Assembly (NCBI GenBank): GCA_034670405.1 | Contig: JAXDDX010000041.1 | Location: 1,991,001 to 2,055,000 of the forward strand | DNA: 64,000 nt | DNA from: Hoplostethus atlanticus | Taxonomy: Eukaryota > Chordata > Actinopteri > Trachichthyiformes > Trachichthyidae | Reading direction: 5' to 3' | In this document: piece after piece, positions 29,101 to 41,794 of the stretch | Layout of the letters: each line of letters opens with the position of its first letter | How positions within the stretch are numbered: position 1 is the stretch's first letter | The notes under the pieces: generated by a model | Told to the model about the DNA's origin: nothing | Databases searched by the model: none | What the model saw: the letters and a program-made list of their open reading frames with translations, nothing else | Translations under genes and position numbers: made by a program

Positions 29101-30232
29101 ACACCCTACCATTCCATCAAAGTCTAACACTTCTCTGCTACAGACAAATGTATTACAAATTTCAGCAGAAGGCTAACGGACAGAGCCCGATACTGCAGGC
29201 ACCATCAAACCATAGCCTCTATCTAGCTATCATAGATTTCAGCACCTCTTAATGGACAGCGCCCACAGTGCATTTCAGTTCTACTACCAGGACTCCTTCC
29301 ATAGGGACACAAAGGAAACCTGTAGAGAAAATACCAGTGCAATGGGCTTCCTTCTGTTTGCACGTGATGGTATCAATGGGTTAAGAGCCAAGACAAAGAA
29401 ATTACCTTGACTAGGTAATGAAATTACATTGTTTTGTGAGGCGCTTTGTAACCTTGGTTTGAAAGGTGTGATTTACTTTCTCACATTCAGGCGTTATTCA
29501 TGAACAATGCAAATTGTTTTACTCACGCATTAGCTAGTAGATAATTCATCTCACTCATGCATAACAAAGCTTCTTTATAATCACATGGCACCATTATTCT
29601 TGATTGCAGTGTTACAGGACCATTGTATCTACAGATAGACCGCTTTACCAGGGTTTAAACCTGCAGCTATTGGTGTTAAATATCTATATATTTCACTTAA
29701 TTTCCTTCATTGTAGCTTAATTTTACATTGTTCAAAGTTACTTCCCATTTACATTTACATTGTTTTTTTGAGGAAGCAAACCTTTAATTGAATGGTGAGC
29801 ACTAACTACACAACATACAATATAATGTTAAACAATATGTATGGGATCAAAAGATCATGGCTTTCAATTCAAATACAAACTAGACTTGAAATCACTGCTG
29901 AACTGGGAACTCACTGCTGCCAATTATCAAAATAATTGCCTGAAAACACTGAGGAAGCTATTTCTGTATGGAAAGCTGACACTGCTTAATTCTCAAACTG
30001 ATGGATTATGGCTGTGATGAGAATGTCTCCGAGTAGGATATTTGAGGGGAAAATGGGATCCAATGAGCAGCATAAGATGATATGAAAGTGGGCCCAAGGT
30101 AGCAGAGAAATGATAGCAATGACTTGAATAACCACTGTACTTTCCTTTAATTCCTGGAGGGAACATCCAGTTCCCTGACAACACAGTGACTGATCAGGGA
30201 GGGGAAATACAAAGCAGAGAGAGAGCAGCAAC
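29101..30232. other. dpp6 intron, no recognised gene
   Basis: Contains a short CCCATTTACATTTACATTG piece at about 29745, a tail-type fragment of the SINE/dispersed-repeat kind. Otherwise featureless. Confidence 0.45.
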
Positions 30233-30284
30233 AGGTCAAGGTCAACGTGGTCCCAAGGTCAACGTGGTCAAGGTCAACGTGATC
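30233..30284 (+). repeat. Three-copy tandem of AAGGTCAACGTG units (nuclear-receptor-like half-sites)
   Basis: AAGGTCAACGTG occurs three times, at about 15-17 bp spacing. It gives extended half-sites TCAAGGTCA at 30236-30244 and 30268-30276 and CCAAGGTCA at 30253-30261. TCAAGGTCA is the consensus for NR5A/ERR-type monomeric nuclear receptors. Function is inferred only from the motif. Confidence 0.7.
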
Positions 30285-32474
30285 TCTGTCTGTCTCCCTC
30301 TCTCTCTCTTGAAGGACCATGCTGTCCTGACTCAGTGGGTTGAGTTGATATGAGTTGACTGATATGAATATGATATATTGTACTTTTTACAGATAACAGA
30401 ACTATTTATTCTGTTCATGTAGTAAATATAAAAATAAATAGGCATTATAATTCTTACGTGTTAATAAAAATAGACACTGTTTTTTTTGCTGTTTATAAGG
30501 GAGACATTTTGCTCTTAGATGTAGAACGCACAATCACAATTGGTGTCTTTAAGCATGATATAGTTATATAATGTGATAAACAAGAAGCATAAACACGTGA
30601 CAACCTGCCTCCTAACTGGCCCAGCTTAAAGGCAATGTGCTCCATTAAGCTTCTTCGATGCCAATGACCCACCAAACTCTCTCAGTTCAGCACTTCTGTT
30701 CTGCCTGAAACTGTGACTCTAAACGGCCTTTTATCCCACAGCACTATTTAGATAATGCCAAGTTCCTCCAGAATGGTTATGACTGTCCGGTGTTATACTG
30801 CAATCATCTCCTGCTTCCTTGCAGCCTTCAGATACAGTGAAAAAATAGCAATAATAAAAAAAAAAGCAGAGTTTTTTTCCCCCCATTCTCCATTTATGAG
30901 TAGTCATCTATATTATCCAGAACTGTAATGGTGGGAATGGAGCTGGGGCTGCTGCATGTGGTGCTCTCTCAGTCTCTAAACCGTGATAAATCACAAGTCG
31001 GGAGGACCATTTGTCACAGAGGGCCACATGTTCTTTCATCATACCAGGTCTCTCTCTCTTGCTTTCTCATTCTCTCTCACTCTATCCCTATCTCTGTCTC
31101 TCTCTCCCTCTCTGTCTGTCTCCCTCTCCCTCTCTTGCTCCTTCTCATTTCTTCAACCTCCATGGTAGTTTCATTCCTCACAGAAAAGCTTTGTTGTGAA
31201 TTTGTCACTGCCCAAGCCTCTGTGCTGTGTTAGCTATGCCCTTGGGTTTCTAATAGGGCCAGTAGTGCATGGTGGTGCTGAGATAGAAGTGCAGCCCGGT
31301 GGGCCGCTCTCCAACCTAGCCACAAGAAGAATAGACGGCTACACGGTAAGCAAAGCCTCTGACAGGTAGGACACTCAATATTGATGCCACAGGGGAAATT
31401 CGGAATACAGTGACTTTACAGACATATGCCACTCTGAAATGGTTCATGAGGTAAGCAGGGTGCAACAGAACTGAAGAGAGGAATAAAAAGTATACTACTC
31501 TAGATGCTGAAGATGAGGGGGATTTGCTAATGCCCAAGGAAGAAAACATCGCAATTTAATATGTTTTCTCCAGTGGTTCCATAGGCTCTAGTACCTCTAC
31601 TCTACTACTCAACACATTCCTCCAAGTAGTGTGACTAATAAAAGAAGCCCTCGCCGAGGTACATGTCTTATTTTTTTCACTCCAAAATAATGCAGCAGAG
31701 CAACAAATCATCAGGGAGGAAGTGAGGAAACAAAGAGGCTGGCAGACCGGATTTCTTTTTGTCTGCATCACATAACCGTGAGTAAAAAAAAGCACACCCG
31801 TAGCCTTGATTTAAAAGTCAATGACTATCTGGAGCTTTGAAGTGGGGAGAAATCAGCCTAGATCACGAGCTGATTTAAGAGGTAATTATAGAAGTAATAG
31901 TATTCCAGATACGCAGCTTATAACCAGAGTATTCTTTTGTACGAGGATGGTGTGAGGACGATTTGAAATATTAAAGGTGAAATTGCCAGCAGGGGGATAC
32001 TTCCTAGAAGCAGACAATAAAGTAACTCATTAAAACTTCTCGTCTCCTAAGACAGAAGATAAGCAACCGAGTGAGGAGGGCCGATTCTGAATCGCAAACC
32101 AAATAACCCCAGCATTTGAAATTCATTATCAAAATAGCCTCTTTTATCGAACTTTCTGATTCAATGTCAAAGCCTGTGCATATCAGTAATAACATGGGTT
32201 TTTAATAATAAGGGTTTTGAGTGACTGAAGTTGATTATAAAAGTGCAAGTGATAAAGAAATGTGTGCATCGGCGTATTCTGAATGGCATTTAGTTTTGCG
32301 TGATCAAAACCCCTATGACTGATTTCAGGTACAGACACCGCATCACCATAGTTCTGCCTCCCGATGTAAAAGGTTAGCAACTGTGAAAAACATCAATTCA
32401 TATTGACGTGTGTGTAAGCCTGGGTGTGTGAGTGTCAGCTCTCTGTAACGAACATCTTATTTCAAAAGGATCTG
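30285..32474. repeat. dpp6 intron with an imperfect CT-rich tract at about 31049-31142
   Basis: The CT-rich stretch is a degenerate TCTC/CCCT microsatellite. The segment 32210-32370 has the look of an old dispersed repeat, but I could not place it. No exon was recognised. Confidence 0.55.
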
Positions 32475-33456
32475 CAACCTGTTGCAGCACAAGTTCGAAC
32501 ATAACTTCCCACCAAGTCCGAGTTAACACATTACAAAAAATGGTTGCACCAAATAGTTAGTACATAGGAAAAACTTAAAATTTACACCTGCCCCCTACTA
32601 GGTGTAGAGTCCTCTGGAAAATAGCCGTTGGCATGGTGCATCGATTTGATAGATGGGAAAACTTGCTGGAGGATCCGCGAGAACAAAAACAGCATGGTTT
32701 GTGGCGGCAACATGGCATTAAATCACTGAACTGTGCATGAACCAAACTGCAATGTTAGCTAGCTAACAATAAAATTATGTTTTTCCACCCTATTAGTGAT
32801 AGAGGTAACTGCATTAGGCCTAACCACATACATACATACTTTCACCCTTGAAGGACTACACCAAGGTCAGCTCAATCTTTATGTGATGAGAGGATGTGAC
32901 TGTGGATTACTGAAAGGCCTATCTTCTGACGTGAAGATGATGCTAGTTGCCTACAGGCACTTATGTTAACACGTTAGCATGTGCACAGGACAGAGAAAAC
33001 TACCAGAGACACGAGAGATGATTTTGGTGGTTCTCCAATCCTAACATGGAAAAGGTAAGTTGACCAATGAGCCACTGCTAGTTAAGCTTTTACCCTTAAT
33101 GGTTAAGTAACGACTACACCACTTGATGTCACAAATCATATGAGCTAGGTTTATCCTCTTTTTGTCTCGCTAAGGCTAGTCAGCTAATATTAACTCAGGT
33201 GACCGTTCATTGGGGTGGGATACATTTATTTTGGCATGCTAACGGCCACAGGAGGTGAAAACGCCACAGTTTGTGACAATGTTTTGGTTAGCGGTCCATT
33301 TATCCTCTACTAGTTAAGATGTACCTCAAGTCTCCGTGGTGTAACTAAACGAAGACAAACCTTTACTGTCAAACTAACTGGTTTAAGCGTAGCACTTAAT
33401 GTCGCGTTTACACCCTAACTTACGATCGAATGCATGTCCAGCTGCTGCAACACGCC
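32475..33456 (+). mobile_element. MITE-like dispersed repeat, copy B
   Basis: The longer member of the family seen at 24936. Matching landmarks, in order: CCTGTTGCA at the left end, CCCTACTAGGTGTA (about 32592-32605), CACCCTATTAGTGA plus ACTGCATTAGG (32787-32818), GGTTTATCCTCTTTTT (33148-33163), GGTGAAAACG (about 33255-33264) and ATGCATGTCCAGCTGCTGCA near the right end. The extra length lies mainly at about 32830-33100 and 33290-33420. No transposase was recognised. Confidence 0.75.
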
Positions 33457-33886
33457 GCCGAATAAGATCCGTGCAAGGTAAATTTGCACCGATGGTTAAT
33501 TGCTGTACAGTCGTCCAATGTAATTGAACATAATGACCCACTTTGTTCCCAGCAGGAGAGAACACAATAGAGGTGGTAAAAGGAAAGGAGCGACTCTGAT
33601 TGCCAGGAGCCAGCTCGCTCTCTCTCTTCGTCTTCGTCGGCTGGCTTGCAATACCCCTCCTATCAAGCAGTAGGCCAGCTGCTCGATTGCCTGGGGTGGA
33701 TGACTTGACCTTCTACTGTTCCCTAGCAAAGGACGCGAGCTGCAGAAGGATTGTCGATTGGCCGGGGCAAAAACCCGCCTAACTAATTTACTTGAAACAA
33801 ATTTGCGAGCAAATGCGTCCCGCGACAAATATCTACCCTGGCAGGCATGACTTTACAGAGTGAAGGTTAAATCTATTAAGAATGGG
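33457..33886. other. Sequence between copy B and the duplicated segment
   Basis: Relatively CpG-rich. A minus frame of 110 codons (33496-33828) is open but unrecognised. It could be a further part of the copy B element. Confidence 0.35.
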
Positions 33887-33985
33887 AACAAATTCTGACA
33901 TCATGACATCTGAGAAAACTTAGTGTAGCTAAGGTACTGCTACCAAGGGTCTTACACCGTAACAACAAATACAGTGTATTATTGT
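33887..33985 (+). repeat. Direct duplication, copy 1
   Basis: 99 bp matching 35743-35850 with three substitutions and one 9-nt gap. A weaker match continues to about 34036 (TTTCTGTAGCAA / TTTCTGCAGCAA). It contains an imperfect TACACCGTA / TACAGTGTA inverted repeat. Confidence 0.93.
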
Positions 33986-34039
33986 CAGAGACCAACAATT
34001 ACTTTGATGCATTTTCTGTAGCAAATCTCGCTGCACTAT

Positions 34040-35589
34040 TGACAGAATGACACAGTACGGTTCACACATCACAGCCTGGCAGGTCTGAGCTCTCAGGGGG
34101 AAAATGAATGGTCATAAATCAGAAAGGAGTATTTGAAACTGAAAATGACAACTACGGTTGTATTTGGATGGCTCGCCCTCCATCTGCTGAGGATGACAGT
34201 CTGGAAATACCAGTGCACACTGCGTGTCATTGAGCAAGGTGTGTTTGGGGTGGGGAAACAGTGCGCTCAGACTGTCAAATCAAAGGGAAATCAAAGCACT
34301 GCATGGTTGGCTGATCAAAGTGTCAATGAGGACCGGTGAGACAGCGCCGCTTCCTGCTGAGCACAAATACAAGCTGTTGAATTGAAAGACGCAGGCATCT
34401 GGGGAGGACAGTACAAGCCTTCAGATACAGTAAAAGCTTTCCACTGACATTACAGAATAATGGCTAGGGAGGGGATGGAAGAGATTATGCTGTGCTTGTG
34501 TATCATTTATCAAAAGACAAATTCAGATTTGGTGCTGCCGCAGTGCTATTGCTGTGCTTTCGTGTTGTTGCACTTACGAGCCGTCAAAGCTATCTAGCAT
34601 CCCCAAATGGCGAAATGATTTGTTCTCCCGACGACGCGTTCCCAATATGAACTTTGTGCGAGCGTCGGTGAGTCTCCAGTTCCAGTATCAGCTCCTGAGC
34701 TGGAATTAACATTCTAATAAATCCTGCTTTCACACCTCACATGATACCCCATCTTGCAAATCCAAAGAGAGTTGGGCTAAAGGAAGATAAGCTGAATATG
34801 TGCCGCCGTGAGTCACGATCTAAGATCCAAGCCTGGTTTGACGTAGTGAAATATGGCATCCATTTACAAAGACAAAAAAAACCCTATCATGTTGTTCTCT
34901 GAGATATGAGCTGGGCCGGGGCTTCTTCCACAGGCGAACCCAGCTTCCTTGATTGCCCTGACAATGACAACTTATCATTGACGTCATTTTGAAAAATGCC
35001 ATTAGGCAGCTGTGATACCGTCATCAAGAAAATGATCCTCTCTGCAATTAAAGCCAAGTGCAGGTTTGAGAAGGGGAAAATCGACCAGCTCCAGAGTTTA
35101 CGGGTTGATTCAGTGACACGGCCGAGAGAGGAAGTCCACCTCCCACTCCTTTTCTCCCCTTGCCATCTAATGGATGCAAAAGATACACACACACAGCATG
35201 AGAGCAATAATTAGTAGACACTGGTGCCAAGGGAGAACGCACAGTGACGTTTGTTGGGAGGCCTCGGCCAATCGTATTACACCCTCGATGCACAAGCTGC
35301 AGCTGGAGAAAACCCATTCCTAGAGTAAACAGAGGTTATGAATTAACTCTCACATGACTCTACGTGAACGCATTTGTCAGTACGGAGAGGACATTCAATT
35401 GATAATAGACATTTAAGCATTTATTACAAATGGTTTCTAGAATAATGTATATAAAATATTGAACATAAAGTTATTAATGCATTAATAAGCAACATTTTCC
35501 ATGTCAACATGCCTGAACTCCGTCTCCTAAAGCATTAAGCATTCTAGTAGTTTTAAGAAAATGTTTTTTTTTTTTTTTTTAACTGCTTT
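34040..35589. other. dpp6 intron with a possible conserved element at 34960-35110
   Basis: A full palindromic cAMP-response element TGACGTCA lies at 34979-34986 within AT-balanced, non-repetitive sequence. A T-run occurs at about 35563-35580. No exon was recognised. Confidence 0.45.
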
Positions 35590-35709
35590 ATTGTTTGCCC
35601 AGCCGTTTAGCCTAGTTGTTCTTTTTATTGCTTAGCCTGGTTTTTCTCCCTCTTCTTCATGTTGAGTGCCTTACTAAGTGCCTGTTATAAAAGGTGCCCT
35701 TAAATTAAA

Positions 35710-35741
<32 letters not shown>
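35590..35741 (+). mobile_element. LINE 3' tail with (ATT)n
   Basis: The sequence GTGCCTGTTATAAAAGGTGC followed by CCTTAAATTAAAG and (TTA)n resembles the 3' UTR and microsatellite tail of fish CR1/L2-type LINEs. No coding region remains. Confidence 0.55.
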
Positions 35742-35742
<1 letters not shown>

Positions 35743-35850
35743 AACAAATTCTGACATCATGACATCTCAGAAAACAGAGAACGCTTAGTGTAGCTAAGGT
35801 ACTGTTACCAAGGGTCTTACACTGTAACAACAAATACAGTGTATTATTGT
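35743..35850 (+). repeat. Direct duplication, copy 2
   Basis: Nearly identical to 33887-33985 and placed directly after the (ATT)n of the LINE tail. It has a perfect 9-bp inverted repeat, TACACTGTA (35818-35826) and TACAGTGTA (35835-35843), with an 8-nt loop. A (TAA)n run follows. Confidence 0.93.
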
Positions 35851-36660
35851 TATAATAATAATAATAATTTCTGCAGCAAGCTGTGCCTAGTCTAGTTAGA
35901 AACTAGGGAACCTGTGGTGTAAAGTATGAAGTTTCTATCACGTATCGTTCTTGATTTATTGTGTTCACAAGAATGTGTCTACATACAGGCAGACACCACC
36001 ATACACCACATACCATTTTCCATGACAAAAGGGGAAAAAAAGGAAATGCAACCAATGGATTCCTATAGAACACCTTGCAACCCCGTGCCCTTCCCCACTG
36101 TTGCGACATCATGGGCGTCATGAAAGCGAACATCAAAAATCTGTCTCATTCTCTCATCTTTCCATTCGGTGGAGCGGTGCGGCGCAGTTCAACAATGCAA
36201 CACTGCATCCCGTTATCACCGGGGGAGCGTTCAGGATCGGCAGCCCTCCCTCTGTATTCTATCTCTCGGATTCCGCCCTGGGCAGGTCTTCGCCTGAGGT
36301 CGCCGTCTTATCACCTCTCAGCAGTTTCATCAACAGGCCTTTACAGCTGTCGGCCCTCACTAATTCTGCTGTTATCTGCTGCAGCACAGTCAGCGGCCAG
36401 GACCTAACACCTTTAACACATACACACACACACAAGCACACACAGACATACATGCACATACATGACCGATATATCAGTTTGTCAATATATCAGGCTTTTA
36501 TTACATATCAGGCAGTCATGTCATACACTGGCCATATGATGGAGGTTCCCCCTGACCACAGCTACATAAAAACAGTCTATAAAACCTCCAATGAGGCCTT
36601 TGCTCATTTATTTATTAATTTAATTGTTCAATAAGGCTTTTTGTAAATCAATTCTTCATT
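35851..36660. other. dpp6 intron, no recognised gene
   Basis: A 177-codon plus frame (36101-36634) crosses a CA-rich patch at about 36419-36455 and shows no domain; it is treated as random. Confidence 0.45.
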
Positions 36661-36970
36661 CTTCTTCTATCTATTCCAGTGTTTCCCCTACCACTGAATA
36701 TAGGTGTGGTGGGTTACCCTGCCTTAGAGAGCTGCTAACCCTAAAATAAGTTCATGTCTACATTTCAGTGAGTTAGGGTTATGATGGTCTAAATGCTCGT
36801 GGTTCGGAGGCTTTTCCAAAGAATACAATTCTGGCAAATCACTGAAAACTGGCATAAAAATGTGACATTTGTATATTATAATATTGGCACAAAATATTGG
36901 CTATTGGCAGCTGCCAGTACAAACATGTCAGTACTGGTATCAGCCTTCAAAAACCCATATTGATTAAAAA
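36661..36970. repeat. Two adjacent teleost dispersed-repeat fragments
   Basis: CCAGTGTTTCCCCTACCA followed by AGGTGTGGTGGGTTACC is a common fish repeat start. At 36885-36965, TATTGGC-rich sequence ending TATCAGCCTTCAAAAACCCA matches a second common block. Classes are not assigned. Confidence 0.5.
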
Positions 36971-36976
36971 CCTACT

Positions 36977-36978
<2 letters not shown>

Positions 36979-37014
<36 letters not shown>

Positions 37015-37050
37015 TGCACACGCGCACACGCACACGCACACGCACACGCG
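36979..37050. repeat. (CA)n/(CACG)n microsatellite
   Basis: A pure CA tract grading into CACACG units. Confidence 0.96.
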
Positions 37051-37866
37051 CTTAACCATACAAAGACATGCACACACACACACAAAAGTTTGAGACAGAC
37101 AGATGGACTCAGAAGTATCTCTCAAAGTGAATCCAAATGAGTCCAAAACAAACCCCCTAAGCGCTTCGATCTGCACCAAAGGCCTACTCGACTCCAGCAG
37201 ATGCTGACATTTGATGACAGAGTAGTGATGCCAGGCGAGGGTAGCCAGGCGAGCTCGGGTTCAAAACCCCACAACAATCTATGCCAAATACTTTGTGGTT
37301 CTGGAGTGTTTGGGAGGGTGGATGGACGGGGAACGCTGCTCGCCAAATGATGCTGTATAGTCCCCTTTCATAATATTGTTGCAATCCAGCCGCCGTGTTG
37401 CCGCTGTAAACTAGACGTTTTGGAGTGTCGTTTCCCCCCGTCCCTGCAATATGTTCTCTAACTTTATACAGCTTGTCTAATTTTCGTACACAAGGAGCCA
37501 GGGAACAGACAAATGTGCCATTAACGGTCCAGAGAGAAAGAGCCCTTGTCATCTAAACCATTATAACATAAATATTTGATGACAACATAAAAGGTCTCTC
37601 TTGTAAGTTAGCCTGGCCATGCATACAAAGAGGGGATTTAAGTCTTAGTGTGGCGGTGCAACCACAGTGGGTCAAACAATTTTAGATCAGCATAAAACCA
37701 TTGTGTTCTTTGGTGCCCGTTAAATATTTACATTGCTGTTGCTAAATCTTGTATCTGTAGAGCTGCAAAACCTTGAAATCTGTAAAGCATAGTGGAGAAA
37801 CACTGGGCGGTATTCATCGATTTGTGATATCCGCATCATGTTCTTGTGCTGTGTGTTATGTATGAA

Positions 37867-37905
<39 letters not shown>

Positions 37906-39914
37906 CACAATACACAAATGAAAATCACAAAGATGAAACATCAACATCTCCTAAGCGTACTCAGGGTAGCATTGGTACACACAGAGAGATTTAATTCATC
38001 GACAAGAACCAAACAAGGATCCACGTACAAAGAGCTCTCAGCACACGGAAGGAGAATGAAACCCATGCACTCATCATCGTGGCAAATTCGCGAGCAATTT
38101 CATTTAGCTCTTCACCTAAAAAAAAAAAGGGGAATAAACGATCCGAGCACTTGGAGAAATCTCAAGGACAGAGTCAGTGAAAGGGTTTCGGCGCCTGAAA
38201 CTCACACACACACACACCTCAGGCCAGCACACATGGGCATCGCAATTGTATGGGCTTGGAGTTGCAAATCCAGCATTTTCTCCAAATCGGCACAGATAGA
38301 CTCCCGTTTCGATCCAGAAATGACTAGATGGGATGAACAGAGTCAATTATTCTTGAATGCTCTGCTCGTAGGTTGAATGGAAGTTCCCTCTGATCACAGC
38401 GACCAGAGTCTCCTGCTCATGAACGATGAAGGGGTTGCGCCGAAACCATCACACCCACTGGACTCTTCACTCAAGGGTCTAACCTGCAGCACCCCCTCGA
38501 TAGAGCACTGCAACCAGAACCGCACCATAGTGTCAAATTCCGGTAGTTTTCATGACGGTGTCACAAGGATAAGTGATAGTGAATCATTTGACGTTGCGCA
38601 ATGAGTTTACTTGTAGGGCGACATTGCAAACCAAAGTCAGACAATAATCACAGCAACACTCGCGTTGCATTGGTTCTAATTGTAGAGACGTACCTCCAGC
38701 CTTCTAAATCAATCAAGCAAGTTCACATTTTTGCTCCGGTATACTCCGCTGCACCGCAACGACCACCACAGACAACCTGCTACTTTATTAGACTTGCTGC
38801 ATCTAGCTGAAAATGGCAAAAAAAAAAAAAAAATGTGGGCATTAATGAGGTTTAAGGTGTGGAAAATACTGGAATCAAAAGGATAAGGCAGGCCGCGGGA
38901 GTTTAATTCAAAGAGCACCAGGGAAAAAAGGACGAATTTCAACATTGTAGCAGAGGGTGACTTCTTTAAAAGACTCAAGGTCTGCATCCTCATTATAACT
39001 CCACCGACACCCAGAGATAGTGTCGCTAGGGTTGAGTCTCCTCATCTGATAATTTCCTCAGTATAAGCCTGGAGCGATAATACAACGTCAGGCTATAAAG
39101 CAGCTGTTCTAACTGGACCATATATTAGTTTTTTAGAATTAATTCTCAGAGCCAAACCAGCTGAGTTATGCTTCTGGGGTGGGGGGGGGGGGGTGGGGAC
39201 TGTCTAAAAAACGAGCAGCACCCCACAGTCCGTAAAAGACCAGTGATAAAGGGGTATTGCAGCAAAAGAAAACACCGTATTGAATCTCGGTGAAAACTTG
39301 CGACACTGCAAATAGGTGTAATTTAATCAAACTTTAGCTTTTCATACTATTCACTTTTTATGGGTTTTATGGGGGAACAAAAAAACAGCGGGCCTTAAAA
39401 GCCTTTTGGAGATGCATGGTTTCCATTAGTGCAACCATTAGCACTTCATCCTGTACCAGAAAAAAAAAGGATGAAACCAAAAGCCATTCTGAAATGGCAT
39501 TTGCCACAGATTCCCTGCAATCAGGCACACAATACCTTCCTGTCAACTCCATAGCTCCAACAAAAGATAGACTGAGTTATGCAGAGAGTTCAGGGGGAGT
39601 GGGGGGTGAGGGGGGTGAGGCCATACCAAGGAATGAGGAAAAAAAAGGTATTGCTCCCGTTTTGTGAGCTGATGAAAAAAAGGAGACAAGGGGCAAGGCA
39701 TACTGCAACACACTCAGCCATAGCCAAATTGCAGAGAGCAGCCATGCATGAAATACATACATCTGAGTGGATGGGGGAAAAAAACTGATCATGTACTGGA
39801 GACAGTGAATACCAGAAATAGACTTGGAACATACACCGGTGATATTCCTGTCTCTTATTTCTGTATTTCCAGCATTTTGTTTCAGTGTACCGTTTTCGCT
39901 CCAAAGACACTGTA
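37051..39914. repeat. dpp6 intron with CA tracts at 37870-37904 and 38201-38217
   Basis: The first CA tract is perfect and the second is short. G-runs occur at 39180-39193. The segment 37250-37275 has a tRNA T-loop-like motif without a cloverleaf. Open frames across the CA tract (37846-38376) are judged spurious. Confidence 0.75.
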
Positions 39915-40085
39915 GGGTGCCTCGGTGGTTTAGCAAACTAGTAAACCTCCCATGTGCAGTAACCCCAGGTTATGCTACCATACTGTAAAATGCTTTCTTA
40001 TATTCAATGTCCTATGAAAAACTCTCATGGGAGGCCAGATTTTAGTCTTTTAGATTACACTCTTATCCACAGAGACTTCACACCG
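39915..40085 (+). mobile_element. Possible degenerate SINE
   Basis: AGGGTGCCTCGGTGGTTTAG is A-box-like, and TTAGATTACACTCTTATCC with ACAGAGACTTCAC resembles the tail block of the other SINEs here, but a clear B-box is missing. Confidence 0.35.
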
Positions 40086-40922
40086 ATGCTTGGGAGCAGT
40101 TCAAACTCCCCTTTCTCCTTTAGTTTGGTTCATTTTGGCAGGTGAGAAGTGTGGTGCGGTTATTACGGAGCCCTGGTTCTCTTCTTCAAGGACATTTCAT
40201 TTCTTGATTGACACAGATTGGCTGTTCAGGATCAAACGGTTATCAGCGCCCGTTTTCTATACGTTCTGTTTACATTCTCAAGGCTACAGTATTGATGACA
40301 GTAAGAATGAGAAATTGGATGCATTGGACAGAATAGTTTACCCTTCTGGTTTATGTCAGGGAAATGATTCTTTGGCAAGCAGTGTGAGAACCGCCGGAAA
40401 CTGCAGCGTAAACAAAATTGATTTTGACTCGTATCCGACGTAATGAGAGGGAAAGCGAGCTTCGGACTCTTGCTTCCAAAAATTAAAAGAAAACTTTGAT
40501 GACCTGGCAACTTTAAGGACTACCCAAATAAAGTATCTATAAAATATGAGCTTCATGGCGGCTGAGGAAACAATGGGGGAAAAGAACAACACTTACTTCA
40601 AAAAGTGAGGTGGAGAAAACTTGAGTGACCTTGAAATGACTTGTATCTTACCTTGCCAACTTTATGAACCGCCAAAGCAGATGAAGGAGAGTATTGCCGC
40701 GTCAGCAAGATGTGAGATTCCTGTCTGACCTCGTACGGGCATATCAGAAACCTTACTCTCACAAGCAGCTACTTGATCTGACAGTGTAAGAAAGGACAGC
40801 TAATACAGCCTCTGGCTCTGAAGAGGACGGCGGCGGGAGGTTAACGTGTCATGATGAGACATGGATGTCAGAGAACACAGATGAAGAACAGCGCAGCGGG
40901 AGACCGACTCTGATTCTGACAC

Positions 40923-40967
<45 letters not shown>

Positions 40968-41755
40968 CAGCAGTCTGAAACAGCAAGTGGTGGATTGACT
41001 GGAGGTGGGCGGAGAAGATGTTGCACCAATTAAGGAAGGAGACAGACAGGTGGGTGTTTGAGCAACACAGTCTGAAGTCTGAAAGAAAGGCTTCAGACTT
41101 GTTTTCTTTATTAGAAATATCGATTTTCACAACCAGCGAATGCTCCATTCAAGCGCTTGACATCATCAACCAGTTTGCTCGATTCACAGGAAAGGCTTAC
41201 ACACCGGTTCTGTGTTTTGTTGTCAAGCTGAAAAAACACTAAAACCTTGAGAAGGAAGCAAACTATTCACAATGTTCACTTATATGTCAAAGAAACATTA
41301 TTAAGGCCTTCAATGCAGGTAAACGTCTATATCATCTCCAACATGTATGTGGCAGGTGGGGGTGTGGCCTCAGCGGGGAGGTAGACGCACCTGTGATGTG
41401 GTTTGGCCGATTGTACGCCAATTACCGTGAAGCTGGGTCCGGAGAGAGGAGACGCACGAGAGACAGCGGCCGCGCTATAAAGAAACAAGCTGAAAAAGCC
41501 TCGTGTTTATATGTCTGCGTGCTGGCCTACGGGTCCCTGATTGTCGGAACCCAGTGACGCCTCTGTCTCTCTCCTAACCCTATCTGTGTCTGTTCCATTC
41601 ATCCGGTCCCCTATCGCGATAATGAAGAAATGAGCTTCTTAATGAACAGGTTGCCCGTTAAGAGCCTTGGGTTTTGCCCCGCGTACCCCGATGAACACAC
41701 TGCTACATTACGCTGGCTGGCTTGGCGTAGAAGATTACATGATTAATACATGAAA

Positions 41756-41794
<39 letters not shown>

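Noticed and set aside
33496..33828. 110-codon minus frame
   Set aside because: No domain recognised; it may be part of the adjacent MITE-like repeat.
36101..36634. 177-codon plus frame
   Set aside because: It crosses a CA-rich patch and has Ser/Thr/His low-complexity content; no domain was recognised.
37250..37275. tRNA T-loop-like GGGTTCAAAACCCC
   Set aside because: No A-box or cloverleaf arms at the required distance.
40110..40140. Possible third dpp6/DPP10-type first exon (MNQT on the minus strand)
   Set aside because: The reading stops after ten codons and has no donor; the resemblance is four residues only.
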